Below are positions 8,767-16,860 of a stretch of 44,655 bases of DNA, one piece after another (within the stretch, counting starts at the first letter, position 1; each line of letters opens with the position of its first letter). This DNA is from Catenovulum sp. 2E275 (lineage in GTDB: Bacteria > Pseudomonadota > Gammaproteobacteria > Enterobacterales > Alteromonadaceae), in contig NZ_JAOPFU010000037.1 in NCBI RefSeq assembly GCF_025515275.1, forward strand, positions 1-44,655. Direction: 5' to 3'. The notes under the pieces are model-generated. The model saw only the letters and a program-made list of their open reading frames with translations. It was not told where the DNA came from and did not search any database. The position numbers and the translations under genes were made by a program.

Positions 8767-11700
8767 ATGAGCTTTAAATCGTCATATCGACAGAATAATA
8801 AAACTAATCACCTATTGATCACACTGCTCTCATCAAGCTTGGTTTTGTCGGCATGTGGTAGTGGAGGTAGCGATGATAGTGATGGTAGTAATGAAGACAA
8901 AAATGCACCGGTTATTTCTCTTAATGGTGAAAGTACTGTATCTCTAGCCTATAACCAAACTTATACCGATGCTGGTGCTACCGCTTCTGATGATGTTGAC
9001 GGCAGTGTTTCAGTAACAACTACTGGCTCTGTTGATAGTTCAACAATTGGCTCATATACCATAACCTATAGTGCAATTGATGCTGCTGGTAATGAAGCTA
9101 CCGCAACTCGAACGGTTAATGTGGTTGACGTGACTGCACCAACAATTACGGTTATTGATGGTAATGCTGAAATATTTATAGGTGACACATACACTGATGC
9201 AGGTGCGACTGCGACGGATGATGTTGACAGCTCAATAACGGTATCTAGCACTGATGATATTGATGAGTCAATGGCTGGTTCTTATACGGTCACCTATACA
9301 GCAACTGATACCGCAGGTAATGAAGCAACTGCTACGCGTATTGTTACTGTGGTAGTACCAACTCTGAGCGGGACAGCTGCCGCCGGTGCTGCTATTGTTG
9401 GCACTGTAACCGTAAAAGATTCGCTTGGCGCAACTAAGTCTGAAGTAATAGAAGCTGACGGTAGTTATAATGTTGATGTAACAGGAATGACTCCACCTTT
9501 TAGGCTACGTGCCGAAGGTACGGTTGGTGGAAAAGTTTACAAACTTCACTCTTATGCCGAAGCTGCTAATAGTGAAGGTGCGGTTAATATTACTCCTTTT
9601 ACCGACTTAATTATTGCTAATACTGCTAAAGAGTTGGCAGAAAGTTTCTTTGAAGCGGATACGCTAATTCCATTAGAAAGTGATGAGCTAGCAGCTCAAG
9701 AAGATGCGTTGCAAGCAAAGCTGCAAGACGTATTTACCGCTCTTGGTTTAGATACTGCGATCAATTTATTAAATACTAGCTTTAGTGCCGACCATTCAGG
9801 CTTAGACGCTGCCTTAGATGTCATTCAAATTGAAACAGATACAGAAAGTAATATAGCGACAATTACCAATTTAATTGATAACTCAAGTATTGAAGATAAC
9901 TTCACAGCTGATGAAGATCCTTCAATAAAAATTGAAGTAGCAGATAGTGGAGCCTTAACTGCAACGGTTAACGAAACAATTGCTATTGCAAACTTATTTG
10001 AAATGTTTGGAGCTAGTTTTGCTGATGGCTTACCGACAGCAGCAAACCTTGAGAGCTTCTTGGCAGCAAACTTTTTGCATGAAGATCAAAGCAGAGCACA
10101 ATTTTTAACTGATATTACAACCGATCCTAGTTTAATTGGTCTGAAATTTTCAAGTGTCTCAGTTCGCAATTTAGATACAGATGCTGGTACAGCTATTGTT
10201 GACTTTAATGTTACCTTTAATGGCATGACTGAACTTGAGCCTGAAACATGGCAAGTGGCTAAAAATGGTGATTTAGGTTGGCAGTTATTAGGTAATCAAC
10301 TCATTGTTGAAGCTGACACCTTAACCTTTCATTGTAATGATTATGATGGAACGGATACTAACACAGGTGGTTGTGGGTTAAATGCCTCTTTTTATGATAA
10401 TGACTTTACCAATAACGGTACGGTTAACGATGCTCCTATCGCGTCAGCTACTATGGAAATTATTGATGCTAATGATGGCACAGTTAAAGACACAGTGTAT
10501 TTTGGTAACTCAATGTACAATGGCGCTGGTGAATTATCGGTTTATAACCAAACACTGCAAGATTATACTAGTGATTACGTTAACTTCGGTAGTACTGATG
10601 GTGAAGTGAATCCAAGCATCTTTGAAGTAGGGGATATTATACGTTACAAGTTATATACCGAAGCTTTAGATATTTCAGTACCTAATCAACCTAATATTCC
10701 ATCTGATCAAGCCTTGGTTAGCTTTGACAGAACTTTATTATTCTTGCCAAAAACAAGTGGCCTATATCCGGTACTAACAACTGAAAGTATCAATGCAATT
10801 AATAACTTTGATCCTAATACAGACTTAACCTTATCGTGGACAGTGCAAGCTAGTACTGTGATTGATTCTATTCGTATTGAAGTGTATGACAATCAAGGTA
10901 ATTATTATGATATTGAAGATGAAGCGATCAGTCATGATGCTACAAGTACTGAACTTGAAACGACATCGTTAATTGAATCAATAACCAATGACGTTGATTT
11001 TGATGAAACTAATTACACCTTATTAGTGCGCATTTATGCAATTGAACCAGCAACAGGTCAATTCTATTCTACTGATTATCGCAAACAAATTGGCGGTGAA
11101 ACTGGTGGCGGTACAGCAGAGCTTAGCTGTGCAACGGAATCCGGCTGGGACGAGACGTGGAACAATGGGGAAGGTAAACCAACTGATTTTTACTCTATTA
11201 ATGACTTTAATACTGTGATTGCTGATTGTGCGAGCAGTCAAACATTGCCTGACTTTTCGGTTAATGATTTAGCTAACTTGTCTTGGTATATTGATGATGA
11301 AGTTATTACATTTGATGAGACAGGTACGAATGGTGTGATCACTGCTTATGGTGACGATGGTATATTGGGGACGGCTGATGATGAAACATTTTATGTCGTC
11401 GCTAATGATTATGCGGCTAACGTTATTCAATTTTCGTTTTCTGAAACGGAAGGTGGTGCCATTGTTGGTCGTGATTTAGTTCGCGTTATATCTGAGTCAA
11501 CAATGGCTAATACTACTGTATATAAAGCACGTATTTTATGGGAGTACTATAGTTGGGAAGAGTCAGATCAAAACAATCAAGATACTACTCATCAAGGCGC
11601 TGAAATTTATCATGAAACTTATGCTACGGACTCAAGTTATTTTAATCAACCTGATACTAGTAACTTAACTTGCAGCACAGAATCGGATTGGGATGATATT

Positions 11701-12195
11701 AATGATAAACCATTAACCTTTTATTCTATTGATGACTTTAATACAGTAATCGCTGATTGTGCTAATCAAATGACTTCTCCTGGGATCTCTAAAGCAGATT
11801 TGGAGAATGTAACTTGGTATGTTTATGACGCTCGCTTGGTTTTTGATGCCAATAGTGATTTAGTGTTAACTACTTATGGTGATGACGAAATACTTGGTAC
11901 AGCGGATGATGAGCAATATTTTGCAACTGTGAGTGATATTGGCACTAATGTAATCGAACTGGCTTATTCTGAAACTAAAGGTGGAACTATTCTTGGTAAA
12001 GAGCAGCTTTATATAAAGTCTGAATCTACCTATGGCGGGAAAACCGTATTTACCAGTGTCATATTATTTGAAGATTACAGCTGGGCTGAGTCAGATGGTG
12101 ATGATTCAGATAGCACACATAAAGGCGCTGAAATATATAGTGAAAATTATTCGCCTGATGCAAGCTTTGATTTTGATAGTTTTACTGGACCATAA
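8767..12195 (+). CDS. Large multidomain surface lipoprotein with DUF5011 repeats
   Basis: An 1142-residue acidic protein. Residues 1-30 are a lipoprotein signal with lipobox LSAC (Cys30), followed by a Gly/Ser/Asp-rich linker. Two consecutive Ig-like DUF5011 domains occupy about 47-120 and 123-196; each runs through Y-T-DAGATA-DDVD to TYTATD-AGNEATATR. A carboxypeptidase-regulatory-like segment follows (about 197-275), then a middle region without recognised homology. The C terminus is a tandem duplication of about 175 residues (from about 785 and 966), each unit starting CxTESxWD and including FYSI-DFNTVIADCA, YGDD-ILGTADDE, YYSWEESD/DYSWAESD and GAEIY. The DD-rich loops could bind calcium. 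It is probably an outer-membrane adhesin or polymer-binding protein; no catalytic motif is visible. It has its own terminator. Confidence 0.75.
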   Translation: MSFKSSYRQNNKTNHLLITLLSSSLVLSACGSGGSDDSDGSNEDKNAPVISLNGESTVSLAYNQTYTDAGATASDDVDGSVSVTTTGSVDSSTIGSYTITYSAIDAAGNEATATRTVNVVDVTAPTITVIDGNAEIFIGDTYTDAGATATDDVDSSITVSSTDDIDESMAGSYTVTYTATDTAGNEATATRIVTVVVPTLSGTAAAGAAIVGTVTVKDSLGATKSEVIEADGSYNVDVTGMTPPFRLRAEGTVGGKVYKLHSYAEAANSEGAVNITPFTDLIIANTAKELAESFFEADTLIPLESDELAAQEDALQAKLQDVFTALGLDTAINLLNTSFSADHSGLDAALDVIQIETDTESNIATITNLIDNSSIEDNFTADEDPSIKIEVADSGALTATVNETIAIANLFEMFGASFADGLPTAANLESFLAANFLHEDQSRAQFLTDITTDPSLIGLKFSSVSVRNLDTDAGTAIVDFNVTFNGMTELEPETWQVAKNGDLGWQLLGNQLIVEADTLTFHCNDYDGTDTNTGGCGLNASFYDNDFTNNGTVNDAPIASATMEIIDANDGTVKDTVYFGNSMYNGAGELSVYNQTLQDYTSDYVNFGSTDGEVNPSIFEVGDIIRYKLYTEALDISVPNQPNIPSDQALVSFDRTLLFLPKTSGLYPVLTTESINAINNFDPNTDLTLSWTVQASTVIDSIRIEVYDNQGNYYDIEDEAISHDATSTELETTSLIESITNDVDFDETNYTLLVRIYAIEPATGQFYSTDYRKQIGGETGGGTAELSCATESGWDETWNNGEGKPTDFYSINDFNTVIADCASSQTLPDFSVNDLANLSWYIDDEVITFDETGTNGVITAYGDDGILGTADDETFYVVANDYAANVIQFSFSETEGGAIVGRDLVRVISESTMANTTVYKARILWEYYSWEESDQNNQDTTHQGAEIYHETYATDSSYFNQPDTSNLTCSTESDWDDINDKPLTFYSIDDFNTVIADCANQMTSPGISKADLENVTWYVYDARLVFDANSDLVLTTYGDDEILGTADDEQYFATVSDIGTNVIELAYSETKGGTILGKEQLYIKSESTYGGKTVFTSVILFEDYSWAESDGDDSDSTHKGAEIYSENYSPDASFDFDSFTGP

Positions 12196-12210
12196 TAAAT
12201 CAAGTAAATA

Positions 12211-12249
12211 AAAAAGTGCCGTTTACATCATTGTGAACGGCATTTTTTA
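12211..12249 (+). terminator. Rho-independent terminator after the surface lipoprotein gene
   Basis: Stem TGCCGTT (12217-12223) and AACGGCA (12236-12242), flanked by an A-run upstream and TTTTTT downstream. It lies 16 bp after the stop codon. The symmetrical A/T flanks would let it act for the convergent response regulator gene as well. Confidence 0.8.
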
Positions 12250-12352
12250 TTGCTTGTTTAAACTAATCTTAAACTGCTATCGAGTTAATTAAATCAATGT
12301 GTTGAATGGATATTCAGGCCAGACCGGAATATTCAGAACAAAACTTTGAGGT

Positions 12353-13240
12353 TTACCCTTCCAACACTCTAATAGCAATGGCAGCCGCAGCGGTACGGTT
12401 GTCTACCTCAAGTTTTTTAAAGACCATTTCTAAATGTTTGTTGGCCGTTCTTGGGCTCATTTCTAATATTTGTGATATTTCCCAATTGGTTTTTGCTTGC
12501 GATAACCAATATAAAACTTCAGCTTCGCGTTTGGTGATAGGCAGTGCGTTTTGTAAATCTTTTGCTGTTTTTTGCACGCTTGCTTTGGCGAGTCTTAATA
12601 GGTGCAGTTCATCTTGTTTGCGCTCGTATAAGATCTGCACTGCGGTTTGCGGTTTATCTAATGAAAGAGGGGTTAATTCGCCTGTGGCTAGCCAGTTTTT
12701 AATAACGGGTTCAAGTTGCAACCAAGGTGAATCCTGATTTGGCATAATCTCTTCAATTAATTGATAAACATGCGGTGTCGCCCAGGCCAGTTGGCCTTGA
12801 TTATCAACACAAAATACATTTTTACCGGCATGGTCTAATGCGCTTTGTGCACTCAGTGCGAGCTTTGCGGTATTTAAATGTGCTTTTATTCGCGCTAATA
12901 CTTCATCGGTCGAAATGGGCTTGGTGACATAATCTACGCCGCCTGCTTCAAACCCTTTTACCACATCCTCTGAGTCTGTTAAGCCGGTCATAAAAATCAC
13001 AGGGACTGACGGGAATAAATGTTTGAATCTTTTGCAGGTTTCAAAACCGTCTAGTTCGGGCATGATTGCGTCCATTAAGACAATGTCTGGCTCTACTTTT
13101 TCGGCAATAGACAAAGCTTGCACCCCGTTGAGAGCAACCAAAGCTGTGTAACCTGCGGTATTTAACGCGACATTTAACATGCCGAGCGATTCCGGTGAAT
13201 CATCTACCACTAATACGACATTATTGATTTTGCTGTTCAT
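12353..13240 (-). CDS. Two-component response regulator, REC plus LuxR/FixJ-type HTH
   Basis: A 295-residue transcription factor. The N-terminal receiver domain (about 6-125) has the acidic pair D13-D14, phospho-acceptor D57 (PDIVLMDAIMPELDG) and K107 (DYVTKP). A LuxR-type helix-turn-helix is at about 235-291 (LPITKREAEVLYWLSQAKTNWEISQILEMSPRTANKHLE). The segment between them (about 130-230) is unlike known linkers and may be a small sensory or dimerisation region. Its start lies inside the 3' end of the upstream kinase gene (20-bp overlap), so the two are translationally coupled and almost certainly a cognate pair. The preference for TRCGYA-type sites proposed in the findings is an inference. 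Confidence 0.92.
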   Translation of the reverse strand: MNSKINNVVLVVDDSPESLGMLNVALNTAGYTALVALNGVQALSIAEKVEPDIVLMDAIMPELDGFETCKRFKHLFPSVPVIFMTGLTDSEDVVKGFEAGGVDYVTKPISTDEVLARIKAHLNTAKLALSAQSALDHAGKNVFCVDNQGQLAWATPHVYQLIEEIMPNQDSPWLQLEPVIKNWLATGELTPLSLDKPQTAVQILYERKQDELHLLRLAKASVQKTAKDLQNALPITKREAEVLYWLSQAKTNWEISQILEMSPRTANKHLEMVFKKLEVDNRTAAAAIAIRVLEG

Positions 13241-16200
13241 CTATTAACTCACGAAGGTATTCGGTTATTCGGGTAAAATTACAGGTTTGTACTAACTCAT
13301 TGAGTTGCGATAAGTTTGCCTGACTAAATTGATAATTCTGCGATATTTCGGCTAATTTATCTTTAAAACCGGACAAATAGCCAATTTCTGCCAGTGCAAT
13401 AAGAGCCTGATATTGTGCTTTACCTGCTTTTGGTTTGTTATCAGCCGCTTGGGTTTGTGGCTCATTCATCACCGGCTGATTTTCGGTATCTTGAAACATC
13501 CACTCTAAGTTAAGTTGCTGACCTATTTTTTCAAGTAAATTATCCATATTAATTGGCTTTGCCATGTAATCGTCATGAAACCCTGCATTTTGCTGATCTT
13601 TCTCAGTGTCTCTAGCATTGGCAGACACCATAATAATTGGCATTATATATTTGTTTTCACGTAATTTTTTAGCCAGTTGCCAGCCATTCATTTCTGGCAT
13701 GGTAACATCCATTAATACTAAGTCTATTTTATATTCAGCCAGAATATTTAATGCGCTCGACGGTTTATCCGCCAAGTGTAAATTAAACCCAAGTGGTGAT
13801 AAAAAATCATCCATTAATTTGCGCTGATTCGGATCATCATCCACCACTAAAATTGTTTTTTCATCACCATTATAAGCAACTGCTTGAGCTTGACTATATT
13901 CTGGTTCGGCTGTGCTGTTATTGACTCTGGCTAACATTAGGCTGAGTTTAAAACAACTGCCTTGACCCAGTTTACTGCTTAGGCTGATCTCTCCACCCAT
14001 TAATTCAGCAAGCGATTTTGAAATTGTTAACCCTAAGCCGGTGCCACTAATTGCTTGAATTTGAGCATCTTTTACCCGCTCAAATGGTTTAAATATATGT
14101 TTTTGGTCTTCGGCTGAAATACCCACACCGGTATCTTCAACAATAAATTGAGCAACCTGATTACGGTATTTTACGCTAAAACTAACGCTGCCTTTTTGGG
14201 TAAATTTAATTGCATTGGATAATAAATTAATCAGAATTTGGCGAAACCTTTGTTTATCGGTTGCAACTACATCAGGTAAAAACTCACAGGGGTGATAGTG
14301 AAAATCTATGCCTTTATTTTTTGCCTGCATTTTAAACATATCCGCTAGCTGATTTAAAAAAGGTTTGATTCTGATTTCATCCCGTTGCAGATGCATTCGC
14401 CCAGCTTCAATTTTGGATATTTCTAATAAACCCTCAATTAAATCTGCTAAATGTTCGCCGTTACGTTTTAAAATGGCGATAGATTCTTTTTGTTTATCTG
14501 GAATCGCTTTGTCTTGATTAAGTAATTGGGCGTATCCAAGTAAAACATTTAATGGTGTGCGTAGCTCGTGGCTTAAACCAGTTAAATAGCGGCTTTTAGC
14601 TTGGTTAGCGGATTCTGCTGCCTCTTTTGCTTTTTGCAGCGCAAGTGCTGTGCTTTCGTGAGCATCAATCTCGTTTGCCAAGGTTTTGGTTTGCAGGCGC
14701 AGCTCTTTTAATGCCAAGCGGTTGCTGCTACGTGCTAAAATAAATAGCCAGCTAACAATGCCAATAATAATCAGCAATAAAAAAAAGATTTTAAATAAAG
14801 TGACTCCAAAAACAGCTTTTAGCTGAGCATCGGTAGATGGGATTTGCATATAAATTAAAAATAAAATACCGGCACTAATTAAACTTAAAACCAGAGTTAA
14901 CCCTATAAATTGTGACAGCGGTGAACTCATTTTTTTAAGTAATTTGGTGGTTAAAAAGCGGCTGAAAAAATGCTGAGCCTGTGCAAATAAAGTGGCTTGT
15001 TCACGACATTGATCGCCGCAGCGCACATCTAAACTGCAACACAATGAGCAAATCGCTTTGCCGTATGCCGGGCAAAATGTCATATCTTCTGCTTCAAATG
15101 GATTTTCACAAATATGGCAGACAGTATTATCTTTAACCTTAATGTGTTGCTTTTTAACTAAATAATATTTTCCTTTAGTTAATACACCAATTAAAGGCAC
15201 TGTGATAAAAGGTAGAAAAAAGGCAAGGTAAGAAGCGAAAGCTTCGATCATTTCGCCGTACCAACCAAAATGTGCAGTAAAGCCAATAACCGAGGCAATC
15301 AGCATTGAGCCAACACCTACCGGATTAATATCGTATAAATGTGAGCGTTTAAATTCTATATGTTTTGGGCTAATTCCCAGCGGTTTATTTATAATTAAAT
15401 CGGCAACAACTGAACTCAACCAAGCCAATACAAATACAGAATAAACTTGCAGCATATTTTCTATGGTTTGATAAATACCAAGTTCCATCAATAAAAGCGC
15501 GATAGCGACATTAAAAAACATCCAGACAACTCGCCCCGGATGGTTATGCGTCACCCTTGAAAAAAAGTTGGACCAAGCCAGTGAGCCGGCATAAGCATTA
15601 GCAACATTAATTTTTAATTGGGAAATCACCACAAAACTGGCCGCTAAAATAATGCTGATTTGAGGGTTATCAAAAACATAGCCAAAGGCGACATGGTACA
15701 TGTGCGCAGGATCGGCGGCGACATCGGCATTAATCCCTTGTTTGAGCGCAAGCCATGCTAAAAAAGAGCCTAAAAATAATTTAGCTGCGCCAAATATCAT
15801 CCAACCAGGGCCAGCCATTGTCATTGCTAGCCACCATTGCCAGCGTTTACCTTTGGGTTTTTCCGGTAAAAAACGTAAAAAATCGGCTTGTTCGCCAATT
15901 TGGGCGACCAAAGCTAATAACACAGCAGAAGCTGCACCAAACAATAAATAGTTAAAGCTTTGCCCATTTTCGCCAGCAGAGCCAGTGAAACTAATCCATT
16001 CATTTAACTGACTGTCGGGATGGTTAAATACATAAATGAGCGGGACAATTTGCAATAATACCCAAATTGGCTGAGTCCATACCTGAAAACGGCTGATATT
16101 AGTAATGCCGTGAGTCACCAGTGGAATTACCACCAGCGCACTAATCACATAACCAATTGCCAGTGGCAGCTCAAATAAAAGCTGGAGTGCCATTGCCATA

Positions 16201-16607
16201 ATGGCTGCTTCCAGTGCAAAAAATATAAAAGTAAAAGAAGCATAAATCAGCGAAGCTATGGTTGAACCTATATAACCAAAACCAGCGCCGCGGCTGAGTA
16301 AATCTATATCTACCCCATATTTTGCAGCGTAATAACTGATAGGCCAGCCACTAAAAAACACTACCGCAGTAACCGCGGCAATAGCCCATGCTGCATTGAC
16401 AAAGCCATAGTTAAGCGTAATTGCGCCGCCGATAGCTTCTAATACTAAAAACGAAACTATGCCCAGCGCGGTATTGGCGATCCAAACCGAAGACCATTTT
16501 CTGGCGCGCTTCGCAGTAAAACGCAGTGCAAAATCTTCCATCATCTCGTTGGCAACAAGCTTGTTGTATGTTCTTCTGGTAAAACGAATTTTTGGATTTG
16601 GCTGCAT
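13221..16607 (-). CDS. NCS1 permease-like sensor fused to hybrid histidine kinase
   Basis: An 1128-residue membrane sensor. Residues about 25-485 form an NCS1-type (CodB/allantoin permease-like) domain with around a dozen hydrophobic segments. A Cys-rich stretch follows (C497, C500, C512, C520, C523, C524, C530, C534), which looks able to bind zinc. Next come two more membrane helices (about 566-587 and 603-625), a coiled linker, HisKA with H680 (LSHELRTPLN), HATPase with N798, DTGVGIS (825-831) and GTGLGL, and a receiver domain with D967 (LVLMDVTMPEMNG). A C-terminal tail of about 70 residues (1060-1128) is helical and unassigned. By analogy with CbrA, where an SLC5 transporter is fused to a kinase, the permease part probably senses a nitrogenous ligand, perhaps while transporting it. 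The ligand is unknown; urea or a purine breakdown product is plausible given the neighbours. Confidence 0.92.
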   Translation of the reverse strand: MQPNPKIRFTRRTYNKLVANEMMEDFALRFTAKRARKWSSVWIANTALGIVSFLVLEAIGGAITLNYGFVNAAWAIAAVTAVVFFSGWPISYYAAKYGVDIDLLSRGAGFGYIGSTIASLIYASFTFIFFALEAAIMAMALQLLFELPLAIGYVISALVVIPLVTHGITNISRFQVWTQPIWVLLQIVPLIYVFNHPDSQLNEWISFTGSAGENGQSFNYLLFGAASAVLLALVAQIGEQADFLRFLPEKPKGKRWQWWLAMTMAGPGWMIFGAAKLFLGSFLAWLALKQGINADVAADPAHMYHVAFGYVFDNPQISIILAASFVVISQLKINVANAYAGSLAWSNFFSRVTHNHPGRVVWMFFNVAIALLLMELGIYQTIENMLQVYSVFVLAWLSSVVADLIINKPLGISPKHIEFKRSHLYDINPVGVGSMLIASVIGFTAHFGWYGEMIEAFASYLAFFLPFITVPLIGVLTKGKYYLVKKQHIKVKDNTVCHICENPFEAEDMTFCPAYGKAICSLCCSLDVRCGDQCREQATLFAQAQHFFSRFLTTKLLKKMSSPLSQFIGLTLVLSLISAGILFLIYMQIPSTDAQLKAVFGVTLFKIFFLLLIIIGIVSWLFILARSSNRLALKELRLQTKTLANEIDAHESTALALQKAKEAAESANQAKSRYLTGLSHELRTPLNVLLGYAQLLNQDKAIPDKQKESIAILKRNGEHLADLIEGLLEISKIEAGRMHLQRDEIRIKPFLNQLADMFKMQAKNKGIDFHYHPCEFLPDVVATDKQRFRQILINLLSNAIKFTQKGSVSFSVKYRNQVAQFIVEDTGVGISAEDQKHIFKPFERVKDAQIQAISGTGLGLTISKSLAELMGGEISLSSKLGQGSCFKLSLMLARVNNSTAEPEYSQAQAVAYNGDEKTILVVDDDPNQRKLMDDFLSPLGFNLHLADKPSSALNILAEYKIDLVLMDVTMPEMNGWQLAKKLRENKYIMPIIMVSANARDTEKDQQNAGFHDDYMAKPINMDNLLEKIGQQLNLEWMFQDTENQPVMNEPQTQAADNKPKAGKAQYQALIALAEIGYLSGFKDKLAEISQNYQFSQANLSQLNELVQTCNFTRITEYLRELIDEQQNQ

Positions 16608-16678
16608 TAAATACTTAATTTTTATGAGTTATAGATAAGGTCTCGGTTAATTTTATCAGCTATAGATTTATTTATATA

Positions 16679-16694
16679 TGCGTAAAATTGCGTA
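16679..16694. promoter_or_regulatory. TGCGTA-N4-TGCGTA direct repeat upstream of the permease-kinase gene
   Basis: Two TGCGTA hexamers start exactly 10 bp apart (16679 and 16689), 72-87 bp upstream of the kinase start codon. The same spacing and a closely related hexamer occur at 27136-27151. It could be an autoregulatory operator; the role is inferred. The rest of 16608-16860 is very AT-rich and holds AAAGGA before the fucosidase ATG, with no ORF. Confidence 0.4.
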
Positions 16695-16860
16695 GTTAAT
16701 CTATTGAGATGGAGTTGGATTTTATACCTAGCATTTTTACTAATTTACTAATAGTTAAATTAACTAGATAAAAAATTATAAATAATAAATTAAATTTTAA
16801 AATTTTGTTAAGTCTGGCTTCTGTTAGTATCCATTAAATTAAAATAAAAAAGGATGATTT

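Noticed and set aside
12306-12737. 143-residue plus-strand frame
   Set aside because: It lies antisense within the response regulator gene, whose receiver and LuxR domains are unmistakable; the antisense protein has no family features.
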